NCBI RefSeq assembly: GCF_900290275.1
Contig: NZ_LT985323.1
Span: forward strand, 1,265,241-1,329,240
DNA from: Prevotella merdae
Lineage (GTDB): Bacteria; Bacteroidota; Bacteroidia; Bacteroidales; Bacteroidaceae
DNA length: 64,000 nucleotides
Reading direction: 5' to 3'
Part shown: positions 25,742-33,373 of the stretch, in pieces
How positions within the stretch are numbered: the stretch's first letter is position 1
Layout: every line of letters starts with the position of its first letter
Translations under genes and position numbers: made by a program
The notes under the pieces: model-generated
What the model was told of the DNA's origin: nothing
Database searches by the model: none
Seen by the model: only the letters and a program-made list of their open reading frames with translations

Positions 25742-26587
25742 TCACGGTAAGTCTATTTCTCCTTCGAAAGCGAAAGCTGCTGGTCCAGTCATATATACAT
25801 GTCCATCGTTTTCGTTCCATTCGATGTGTAGCGTTCCGCCGTCCATAACAATATTGCTCTTGCGTGTAGCTCTATCGGTTAAGGCGGCTGCTACTGCTGT
25901 GGCACATGCTCCTGTACCGCATGCCATTGTTATCCCGCTGCCACGTTCCCATACTCTTGTGCGTATATCACCGTTGGGCATTACTTGCGCAAACTCAATA
26001 TTGCAACGCTCAGGAAATGCAGAATCATTCTCCATTATAGAGCCATAACGGCTGATGTCGAGTGTTGCAATGTCGTCGACAAAGCACACAAAGTGCGGAT
26101 TGCCCATTGATACAAATGTTCCACGGAATGTACGGAACTGTGCTGTAAGCTCATCACCGCATGTCTCGTCATATTGTTTCGGGTTGTGGAAAACCGGAGC
26201 AAGCATATCTACTGTAACACTTTCCACCTTATTATATATATTAAGGTGAAGCTCCAGAGTCTTTACACCTGAAAGAGTTTGCAGACGTATAGATGTCTTG
26301 TTGGTAAGCCCCTTTTCGTATAGATATTTTCCAATACAGCGAGACGCATTGCCACACATCATAGCTTCAGATCCATCTGCATTGAATATGCGCATGGAAA
26401 AATCGGCGTCCACTCCGTCATATGGTTTGCCTATGAGCACAAGCCCATCGCTACCTATTCCTGTGTGATACTTGCTCCAAGCTATTGAAGCTTCTGATGG
26501 GTTGGGAATATTATATTGTTGTGTATCCACATATATATAATCATTGCCAGCTCCATGCATCTTGGTGAACTTAACCGACCTTGCCAT
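25742..26587 (-). CDS. dapF: Diaminopimelate epimerase
   Basis: This 281-residue cofactor-independent racemase interconverts LL- and meso-diaminopimelate. Both catalytic cysteines are present: Cys78 in [11 protein letters not shown] and Cys223 in [11 protein letters not shown]. The start [21 protein letters not shown] contains the conserved GAGND motif. It is the first gene of a dapF-dapL unit, and the preceding 325 nt hold its promoter facing away from the PII gene. Nothing unusual is seen in length or composition. Confidence 0.95.
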   Translation of the reverse strand: MARSVKFTKMHGAGNDYIYVDTQQYNIPNPSEASIAWSKYHTGIGSDGLVLIGKPYDGVDADFSMRIFNADGSEAMMCGNASRCIGKYLYEKGLTNKTSIRLQTLSGVKTLELHLNIYNKVESVTVDMLAPVFHNPKQYDETCGDELTAQFRTFRGTFVSMGNPHFVCFVDDIATLDISRYGSIMENDSAFPERCNIEFAQVMPNGDIRTRVWERGSGITMACGTGACATAVAAALTDRATRKSNIVMDGGTLHIEWNENDGHVYMTGPAAFAFEGEIDLP

Positions 26588-26912
26588 TTTGTTTGTCTTT
26601 TTACCTTAACGATTATCTATTTGCTTTTTACGATTGCAAAATTACAACTATTTGCGTAATAAGCAATAAAAACTGTTGCATTATTTGTGGTTAATTATCA
26701 TTAAGTTTCGATTTGTAAGCATTTTTCTTGAATTTGCTTACAATATGATGGTTGTTTGTGTAGTATTTGTATCAAAATAAAATTTCGAATAAAATAAATC
26801 TGATAAAACGTTATAAATATATGCTTTTATATTTCGTTTTGTTGTAATTTTGCAGCGTAAAGATTGCAAAAGGAAACTTAAAAGTAATAATAACCAATAA
26901 AAAGAAAGTTGT
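26588..26912. promoter_or_regulatory. Divergent dapF / PII intergenic region with promoters
   Basis: For dapF (minus strand): TTG at 26666-26664, a 19-nt spacer and TAATTTTG at 26644-26637. For the PII gene (plus strand): TAATTTTG at 26845-26852, 61 nt before the start, with a weak upstream box. The remaining AT-rich DNA holds no gene or clear operator. Confidence 0.7.
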
Positions 26913-27269
26913 ATGAAGAAGATTGAAGCTATCATTCGCAAGTCAAGATTCGAAGATGTTAAGCAGGCATTGCTTGCTGCCGACATCGAATGGTTCTCTT
27001 ATTACGATGTGCGTGGCATAGGCAAGGCACGTCAGGACCGTATCTATCGTGGTATAGTATACGATACGAGTTCAATAGAGCGTATCCTTGTGTCGCTCGT
27101 TGTACGTGACAAAAATGTTGAACGCGCTGTTAACGCCATACTTAATGCTGCACAAACTGGTGAGATAGGCGATGGCAGAATATTTATTATTCCAATAGAA
27201 GATGCTATACGCATACGCACCGGCGAGAGAGGCGACATAGCACTGTATAACGCAGAGCAGGAACGTTAG
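26913..27269 (+). CDS. glnK: PII nitrogen regulatory protein (GlnK/GlnB family)
   Basis: This 118-residue trimeric signal protein senses ATP/ADP and 2-oxoglutarate. The T-loop (GKARQDRIYRGIVYDTSSIER) holds Tyr50 at the position of the uridylylated tyrosine of E. coli GlnB, although the loop composition differs. The C-terminal signature GDGRIFIIPIEDAIRIRTGERG is intact. The gene lies 29 nt before amtB, the usual glnK-amtB pairing in which PII blocks the ammonium channel when nitrogen is ample. Whether this protein is uridylylated cannot be judged because no GlnD gene is present here. Confidence 0.92.
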   Translation: MKKIEAIIRKSRFEDVKQALLAADIEWFSYYDVRGIGKARQDRIYRGIVYDTSSIERILVSLVVRDKNVERAVNAILNAAQTGEIGDGRIFIIPIEDAIRIRTGERGDIALYNAEQER

Positions 27270-27298
27270 TAAATCGTAATAATGTAAATAGTAAGGAT

Positions 27299-28576
27299 AT
27301 GATGACTACACTACTTTCAGCATACACCCCTGTTTTAAACACAGGCAACACAGCCTGGATGATAATGGCAACTATTCTGGTGCTCCTTATGAGTATTCCT
27401 GGTATCGCATTGTTTTACGGCGGATTGGTAAGACAGAAGAATGTGCTAAGTGTGATAATGCAGACAATGCTCATTGTTGGTGTTGTGTCGCTGCTTTGGG
27501 TGGCTATAGGATATACTTGGGCATTTGGCACTGGATTTAAGGAGAGTGGTTCTTGGGCTTGGTTTTTTATGGGCGGACTCGACAAGGCGTTCTTGAAGGG
27601 TGTCACCATTAACAGTATTACATCTACTGGTATTCCCGAGCTTACGTTTGCAATGTACCAGTGTATGTTTGCTCTGATTACACCAGCACTTATACTTGGT
27701 GCCTTTGCAGAACGAATAAAGTTTAAAGGATATATGGTGTTTACTATTCTGTGGGTTATTATAGCCTATTTCCCCATGGCACACTGGGTATGGGGAGGCG
27801 GATTCTTGCAGGAGATGGGTGCGCTCGACTTTGCTGGTGGTACAGTGGTGCATATCAATGCTGGTATCTCTGCCCTTATTATGTGTCTTATGATTGGTCA
27901 GCGTGATGACTATAAAAAGGGACATGCCATACTGCCTCATAATGTAACGATAGTATTTATGGGTACATCGTTTTTGTGGCTTGGATGGTTTGGATTTAAT
28001 GCTGGTAGCGGATTGGCAGCCGACGGACTTGCAGCCAATGCTTTTCTTGTAACACATGTGGCAGCAGCTGCAGCAGCTGTTACTTGGATGGCAATTGATT
28101 GGATGTGCAACAAGAAGCCTACTACGGTGGGTGCATGTACAGGTGCAGTGGCTGGATTGGTTGCTATAACGCCGGCTGCTGGCTCAACCGACCTTGTAGG
28201 AGCGTTTGCCATTGGTATCATAACACCGATAGTGTGCTTCATTATGGTAGCGGTTATTAAGCCTTTCTTTAAATATGACGATGCACTTGATGCCTTTGGC
28301 GTGCATGGTATGGGTGGTATTATTGGTTCAATACTTACAGGTGTGTTTGCGACATCTTCTGTAACTGGTGTTGGTGGAGCCGAAGGTGCTCTTTATGGCG
28401 ATTGGCATCAGTTGTGGGTACAGATAGAGGCTACGTTGATAAGTATCCTATATAGTGCGGTTGTTACATATCTACTATATATATTGGTAGACAAGTTTAT
28501 AGGAATGCGTGTATGTCGTAGAGTAGAGGAAGAAGGTCTTGACATCTACGAGCACGGCGAGAGTGCCTACAATTAA
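27299..28576 (+). CDS. amtB: Ammonium transporter AmtB
   Basis: This 425-residue inner-membrane ammonium channel has about eleven helices. The family signature DFAGGTVVHINAGISAL contains the first pore histidine, and FGVHGMGGIIGSILTG contains the second. The N-terminal stretch before ILVLLMSIPGIALFYGGLV is short. Two start codons stand side by side at 27299 and 27302; I keep the first. It is co-transcribed with the PII gene. The C-terminus (CRRVEEEGLDIYEHGESAYN) is the cytoplasmic tail that contacts PII. Confidence 0.95.
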   Translation: MMTTLLSAYTPVLNTGNTAWMIMATILVLLMSIPGIALFYGGLVRQKNVLSVIMQTMLIVGVVSLLWVAIGYTWAFGTGFKESGSWAWFFMGGLDKAFLKGVTINSITSTGIPELTFAMYQCMFALITPALILGAFAERIKFKGYMVFTILWVIIAYFPMAHWVWGGGFLQEMGALDFAGGTVVHINAGISALIMCLMIGQRDDYKKGHAILPHNVTIVFMGTSFLWLGWFGFNAGSGLAADGLAANAFLVTHVAAAAAAVTWMAIDWMCNKKPTTVGACTGAVAGLVAITPAAGSTDLVGAFAIGIITPIVCFIMVAVIKPFFKYDDALDAFGVHGMGGIIGSILTGVFATSSVTGVGGAEGALYGDWHQLWVQIEATLISILYSAVVTYLLYILVDKFIGMRVCRRVEEEGLDIYEHGESAYN

Positions 28577-28648
28577 TATTCTGACATATGAATACATATA
28601 AAGACATACGACACTAACCTTGAATAATGATTATTCTTTTGACCCGTT

Positions 28649-28678
28649 CCTCTTGCACAGTCTTTTAAGTGCAGGAGG
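28649..28678 (+). other. Hairpin between amtB and asnB
   Basis: CCTC-TT-GCAC pairs with GTGC-A-GGAGG around a 10-nt loop. It is followed by A residues rather than T, so it is not a standard terminator. It may be a leader structure of asnB. Confidence 0.35.
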
Positions 28679-28747
28679 AGCACCTTAAAAAAAGGCTTGT
28701 TGTCGTTAAATGACTAAAGATAGAAAACCAATAAAAGAATTATATAT

Positions 28748-30412
28748 ATGTGTGGAATTGTTGCAATGTTCAACTTACGGGAACAAACTCCTGAGTTGCG
28801 TGAAAAGGCTTTGCGTATGAGCCGTAAGATACGTCATAGAGGTCCTGATTGGAGCGGCATTTGGTGTGGAGGCTCTGCCATTCTTGCTCACGAGCGACTG
28901 AGTATAGTTGACCCTGAGTCTGGTGGACAGCCACTTATAGCTCCAGATAAAAAGCAAGTGCTTGCCGTTAACGGCGAGATATATAATCATAAGGATATAC
29001 GTGCACGTTATGCAGGCAGTTACGACTTTCAGACAGGTTCGGATTGTGAGTCGATTCTTGCCTTGTACAGAGATAAGGGCATCGATTTTCTTGAAGACTT
29101 AAGTGGTATCTTTGCATTTGCTTTATACGACGTTGAGCGCAATGAGTTTCTTATCGCTCGCGATCCAATAGGTGTTATACCTCTTTATATAGGCTACGAC
29201 GATGACGGTACTGTGTATGTGGCATCAGAACTTAAAGCTCTTGAGGGCGAGTGTCAGCGTTATGAACCGTTTCTTCCCGGACACTATTATTCGAGCCGAG
29301 AAGGCAAGATGACCAGATACTATAAGCGCGACTGGTTTAGTTATGATGCGGTAAAGGACAATAAGGCAAGTGTTGATGCTATACACGATGCACTTGAAGA
29401 CGCTGTTAAACGTCAGTTGATGAGCGATGTGCCTTATGGTGTATTGCTGTCGGGTGGTTTAGACTCGTCTGTTATTTCAGCCATTGCCGAGAAATACTCT
29501 GAACGCCGCATAGAATCGAATGGTAAGGAGCGTGCATGGTGGCCAAGGTTGCACTCATTTGCTGTAGGATTGAAAGGCGCACCAGACTTGGCAAAGGCAA
29601 GACTTGTAGCCGATCATATAGGAACTGTACATCACGAGATAAACTACACAATACAAGAGGGACTTGATGCCATACGCGATGTAATTTACTTTATAGAAAC
29701 TTACGATGTTACAACAGTGCGAGCATCAACACCTATGTATCTGTTGGCACGTGTAATAAAGTCGATGGGTATAAAGATGGTGCTTTCGGGTGAGGGAGCT
29801 GACGAGATATTTGGTGGCTATCTGTATTTTCACAAGGCTCCTAATTCAAGGGCTTTTCATGAAGAAACGGTGCGAAAACTGTCTAAATTGCATCTTTACG
29901 ACTGCTTGCGTGCTAATAAGAGTCTTTCGGCATGGGGGGTGGAAGGACGTGTGCCATTCTTGGATAAGGAATTTCTTGATGTTGCGATGCGTACCAATCC
30001 TAAGGCAAAACTATGTTCTGGCAATACAATAGAGAAGAAGATTGTGCGTGAGGCATTTGCAGATATGCTACCAGAGGAGGTGGCATGGAGACAGAAGGAA
30101 CAGTTCAGTGATGGTGTTGGATATTCTTGGATAGACACACTTAAGCAAATAACAGCATCGTTGGTAAGTGATGAACAGATGGAACATGCAGCCGAACGTT
30201 TCCCTATCAATCCTCCAAGATGCAAGGAAGAATATTATTACCGCTCAATTTTTGCCTCGCATTTCCCATCAGACTCGGCAGCTCGCTCTGTACCAAGTGT
30301 ACCAAGTGTAGCTTGCTCAACAGCTGAGGCTCTGGCTTGGGACAAGTCATTCTGTGGTATGAACGATCCAAGTGGCCGTGCTGTTGCAGGTGTACACGAA
30401 AAGGCATACTAA
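28748..30412 (+). CDS. asnB: Glutamine-dependent asparagine synthetase
   Basis: This 554-residue cytoplasmic enzyme has an N-terminal class II glutaminase domain (Cys2 nucleophile in MCGIVAMF, the GGQPLIA and NGEIYNH loops) and a C-terminal ATP-pyrophosphatase domain with SGGLDSSVI near residue 237. It transfers ammonia from glutamine to aspartate. Length is normal. The C-terminal tail (SVPSVPSVACSTAEALAWD) is typical of the E. coli-type AsnB. It follows amtB by 171 nt and ends before a bidirectional terminator, so it may be read partly from the PII-amtB promoter. Confidence 0.95.
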   Translation: MCGIVAMFNLREQTPELREKALRMSRKIRHRGPDWSGIWCGGSAILAHERLSIVDPESGGQPLIAPDKKQVLAVNGEIYNHKDIRARYAGSYDFQTGSDCESILALYRDKGIDFLEDLSGIFAFALYDVERNEFLIARDPIGVIPLYIGYDDDGTVYVASELKALEGECQRYEPFLPGHYYSSREGKMTRYYKRDWFSYDAVKDNKASVDAIHDALEDAVKRQLMSDVPYGVLLSGGLDSSVISAIAEKYSERRIESNGKERAWWPRLHSFAVGLKGAPDLAKARLVADHIGTVHHEINYTIQEGLDAIRDVIYFIETYDVTTVRASTPMYLLARVIKSMGIKMVLSGEGADEIFGGYLYFHKAPNSRAFHEETVRKLSKLHLYDCLRANKSLSAWGVEGRVPFLDKEFLDVAMRTNPKAKLCSGNTIEKKIVREAFADMLPEEVAWRQKEQFSDGVGYSWIDTLKQITASLVSDEQMEHAAERFPINPPRCKEEYYYRSIFASHFPSDSAARSVPSVPSVACSTAEALAWDKSFCGMNDPSGRAVAGVHEKAY

Positions 30413-30470
30413 CTAACCTATCTAAACAGAATAATCTAATTTGTTAAATGACAAGACAACCTTAAATGAA

Positions 30471-30510
30471 AACGCGCCCGAAACCAAAGAATATAGGTTT
30501 CGAGCGCGTT
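30471..30510. terminator. Bidirectional terminator between asnB and fba
   Basis: 15-bp arms AACGCGCCCGAAACC and GGTTTCGAGCGCGTT, with one mismatch, enclose 10 nt. A T-rich tract follows on the plus strand, where convergent genes meet. Confidence 0.75.
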
Positions 30511-30544
30511 GTTTTATTTATATTGCTTTATTCAAGCAACCTTA

Positions 30545-31555
30545 TTAGTCGAGCTGAGCGAGCTTGTTGTCAGAACCGAGCACGTCAATGATCTTGTGCT
30601 TGTACATCTGCTCCATGAGGTCGCGAGCAGGACCGCAGTACTTACGTGGGTCGAACTCACCTGGTTTGTCATGGAATACCTTACGTACAGCAGCTGTAAA
30701 GGCAAGACGAGAGTCAGAGTCGATGTTGATCTTGCAAACTGCAGAAGCAGAAGCCTTGCGGAGCTGCTCCTCAGGAATACCAACAGCGTCAGGCAACTTG
30801 CCACCGTACTCGTTGATCATGTCAACATACTCCTGTGGTACAGAAGAAGAACCGTGGAGAACGATTGGGAATCCAGGGAGCTTCTCCATGATCTCGTCGA
30901 GAACATCGAATGCCAATGGAGGAGGAACGAGCTTGCCAGTCTTCGGGTCGCGTGTGCACTGCTCCGGAGTGAACTTGTAAGCACCGTGTGAAGTACCGAT
31001 AGAGATAGCCAATGAGTCAACACCAGTGCGGCTTGTGAAGTCGATAACCTCCTCAGGCTTTGTATAGTGGCATACATCTGAAGAAACCTCATCCTCTACA
31101 CCAGCCAACACACCGAGCTCACCCTCTACAGTTACGTCGAACTGATGAGCATACTCTACAACCTTCTTTGTAAGAGCGATGTTCTCCTCGTAAGGAAGAG
31201 CTGAACCATCAATCATTACTGAAGAGAAACCAAGGTCTACACAGCTCTTGCAAAGCTCGAAGCTGTCACCGTGGTCGAGGTGAAGAACGATCTCAGGATG
31301 CTTGCAGCCAAGCTCCTTAGCGTACTCAACAGCACCCTCTGCCATATAGCGGAGAAGAGTCTCGTTGGCATAGTTACGTGCACCCTTAGAAACCTGAAGG
31401 ATAACCGGTGACTTCAATTCTGAAGAAGCCTTGATGATAGCCTGAAGCTGCTCGAGGTTGTTGAAGTTGAATGCAGGAATTGCATAACCACCCTTGATGG
31501 CTCTTGCGAACATATCACGTGTGTTCACCAAGCCCAATTCTTTGTAGTTTACCAT
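30545..31555 (-). CDS. fba: Class II fructose-bisphosphate aldolase
   Basis: This 336-residue zinc aldolase of glycolysis and gluconeogenesis splits fructose 1,6-bisphosphate to dihydroxyacetone phosphate and glyceraldehyde 3-phosphate. Motifs are PAFNFNNLEQLQAI near residue 26, the zinc and catalytic tract VLHLDHGDSFELCK, VMIDGSALPYEEN, and VLHGSSSVPQEYV. Synonymous codon use is strongly biased and the gene is less AT-rich than its neighbours, as expected for a highly expressed protein. It stands alone with a perfect promoter about 120 nt upstream of the start. Confidence 0.95.
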   Translation of the reverse strand: MVNYKELGLVNTRDMFARAIKGGYAIPAFNFNNLEQLQAIIKASSELKSPVILQVSKGARNYANETLLRYMAEGAVEYAKELGCKHPEIVLHLDHGDSFELCKSCVDLGFSSVMIDGSALPYEENIALTKKVVEYAHQFDVTVEGELGVLAGVEDEVSSDVCHYTKPEEVIDFTSRTGVDSLAISIGTSHGAYKFTPEQCTRDPKTGKLVPPPLAFDVLDEIMEKLPGFPIVLHGSSSVPQEYVDMINEYGGKLPDAVGIPEEQLRKASASAVCKINIDSDSRLAFTAAVRKVFHDKPGEFDPRKYCGPARDLMEQMYKHKIIDVLGSDNKLAQLD

Positions 31556-31673
31556 AATTGTTATTTGTTTTTTATAAAACGTTGTTATCGTTATTCTGTT
31601 TTTTTTAGAAGCAACATTCGTGCCATTCGAGCATTTGGCATTATATGAATTTAAAATGTTGCCTTTTCACGTG

Positions 31674-31704
31674 CAAAGTTAATATTTTAATTTGTCACAA
31701 CAAA
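31674..31704 (-). promoter_or_regulatory. Consensus promoter of fba
   Basis: TTTG at 31704-31701, a 19-nt spacer and TAACTTTG at 31681-31674 on the minus strand match the consensus in both boxes. Confidence 0.8.
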
Positions 31705-31953
31705 GCGTAGAATGTTTTTTTTATGTTTCCTTTAACTTACAAATTTCTTACAATTAGATTTTGTAATACTTACTTTGCAAATTAAGGTTTAATAGGAATA
31801 TATTTTAGAGGCAAGATAGTCATTTTGTATTAGTAATACGGGTTTGTCTGTTTTTGCTATATTAATTTATTTGTATCCTCAGTATGGATATGTTTGTATC
31901 TACTGCATAGATATTTGTATTAAATGTATGGTTAAGATGAGACATGTGGACAT

Positions 31954-32011
31954 AAAAAAGGGGCTCCGCTGAGTCCCAATCTTGTTAACCTTAAATCTAA
32001 TACCATGAAAA
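31954..32011 (-). ncRNA. Predicted small RNA with consensus promoter and terminator
   Basis: Minus-strand boxes are TTTG (32048-32045), a 19-nt spacer and TAAATTTG (32025-32018), a full consensus. About 35-40 nt after the expected start, GGGACTC pairs with GAGCCCC around a 4-nt loop and is followed by six T (31959-31954). The RNA would be about 58-65 nt and contains GGTATTAGATTTAAGG, similar to the 3' part of the repeat leader near 21500. No reading frame fits. On the plus strand the same DNA offers only a 7-codon frame. Confidence 0.5.
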
Positions 32012-32166
32012 ACATTGCAAATTTATAGTTTTTAATGCAAATGGCAAAACATTTGTAACATTATCTTTATAATAATGTACACGAGAGGATGATTTATTGA
32101 TATATATCAATGTAAAAACTGATATGTATGGCAATAAACGCGCGAAAAAAGCGTTATTAAAATACA

Positions 32167-32913
32167 ATGAAACAAATATCCCTTATTATATATATGTGTG
32201 TCATGGCACTTATGCCGACATGGGCACAAGAGCGTACGGTAGAGAATCGTCCGTATACCGACTTGCGTCCGCTTCACTTTGGTGTGGTGGTAGGTACGCA
32301 TATGCAGGATATGGAGTTGGTTAATGCCGGACCGCAGATGATAACACTTGACGATGGCTCTACGCAAGAGACGCTTGTAAGTGTAGACCAAAGTCGTTGG
32401 GACCCAGGAATAAATGTGGGTGTTATTGCAGAGATGCGACTGTCTACATACTTTCAGTTTCGTGTGGCTCCTATGATGTATTTTGGTTCGCGTCATATTG
32501 TATTTCGTGACTTAAAAACACTTGATGCCAACGAGCAACCTACAGAGACACGCCGTGAGATGAAGTCGGCCTATATAGCATGTTCTGGTGATATAATCTT
32601 CTCAGCTCCCCGTTTCAACAATCATAGGCCATATCTTATGGCTGGTATTGCACCTATGTTCAACCTTAGCTCTAAAAGTAGCGACTACTTAAGGCTAAAG
32701 CGTCAGTCATTCAATATTGAGGTAGGAGTAGGTTGCGACTTTTATCTGCCATACTTCAAACTACGTCCTGAGCTTAAGTTTGTATATGGATTGGGTAATG
32801 TGCTCGATACTAAACACCCGAATGAGTTGCGTGACAAGAATCTGCTGAAGTTTGCTAAGTCGGCTTCAGAGGCGAGAACAAAGATGATAGTAATGAGTTT
32901 CTACTTTGAATAA
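32167..32913 (+). CDS. porT: PorT, type IX secretion system outer-membrane protein
   Basis: This 248-residue protein has a signal peptide ending near MPTWAQ. An eight-stranded beta-barrel-like sequence follows with the family pattern ENRPYTDLRPLHFGVVVGTH, WDPGINVGVIAEMRL and YFKLRPELKFVYGLGNV, ending in the aromatic FYFE. PorT is needed for T9SS assembly in Porphyromonas and in the gliding bacteria (SprT). It is followed by ridA after 15 nt. A frameshifted second copy lies at 43102-43845, so this is the functional gene. Confidence 0.85.
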   Translation: MKQISLIIYMCVMALMPTWAQERTVENRPYTDLRPLHFGVVVGTHMQDMELVNAGPQMITLDDGSTQETLVSVDQSRWDPGINVGVIAEMRLSTYFQFRVAPMMYFGSRHIVFRDLKTLDANEQPTETRREMKSAYIACSGDIIFSAPRFNNHRPYLMAGIAPMFNLSSKSSDYLRLKRQSFNIEVGVGCDFYLPYFKLRPELKFVYGLGNVLDTKHPNELRDKNLLKFAKSASEARTKMIVMSFYFE

Positions 32914-32928
32914 AACAACTATACAATT

Positions 32929-33306
32929 ATGAACAAAGCAATTAACACAAACAATGCACCAGCCGCTATCGGCCCTTATTCACAGGCTATAGAGGCTAAT
33001 GGTATGGTGTTCACATCAGGTCAGTTACCTATTGATCCTGCTACAGGTGCTTTTGCCGAAGGCGGTATTAAGGAGCAGACACGTCAGTCGTTAACCAATG
33101 CACAGAACATCTTAAAGGAAGCAGGTACCGATCTTGGTCATGTGGTTAAGACTACTGTCTTCCTTAGTGATATGGACAACTTTGCTGCTATGAACGAGGT
33201 CTATTCTGAGTTCTTCGTTCAGCCTTTCCCTGCACGCTCGGCTGTAGCGGTTAAGACTTTGCCAAAGAATGCACTTGTTGAGGTTGAGTGTATTGCGGTG
33301 AAGTAG
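32929..33306 (+). CDS. ridA: RidA family reactive intermediate deaminase
   Basis: This 125-residue trimeric enzyme of the RidA/YjgF family hydrolyses reactive enamines and imines, such as those released by PLP enzymes, to ketoacids and ammonia. Conserved parts are APAAIGPYSQAIEANGMVFTSGQ, the loop VKTTVFLSDMDNFAAMNEVY and the arginine in PFPARSAVAVKTLPK. It is co-transcribed with porT with only 15 nt between them, although no functional link is evident. Confidence 0.93.
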   Translation: MNKAINTNNAPAAIGPYSQAIEANGMVFTSGQLPIDPATGAFAEGGIKEQTRQSLTNAQNILKEAGTDLGHVVKTTVFLSDMDNFAAMNEVYSEFFVQPFPARSAVAVKTLPKNALVEVECIAVK

Positions 33307-33335
33307 AATATTTTAATGTAGTTTTTATAAACAAT

Positions 33336-33369
33336 AAAAACCGTTGGGCTGAATGTCCAACGGTTTTTT
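33336..33369. terminator. Bidirectional terminator between ridA and the Ca2+ ATPase
   Basis: AAAAACCGTTGG pairs with CCAACGGTTTTT around 9 nt. U-tracts arise in both directions. The ATPase stop lies 5 nt away on the other side. Confidence 0.85.
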
Positions 33370-33373
33370 ATGT

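Larger units (their letters stand above)
31556..32166. other. Intergenic region between fba and porT
   Basis: From fba outward it holds the fba promoter (31674-31704), about 250 nt of AT-rich DNA in which I see nothing, a short predicted minus-strand RNA (about 31954-32011) with its own promoter, and an unremarkable upstream region of porT. Confidence 0.7.

Noticed and set aside
28649..28678. Terminator between amtB and asnB
   Set aside because: The hairpin has a loop of 10 nt and is followed by A residues, not T. Listed only as a hairpin.
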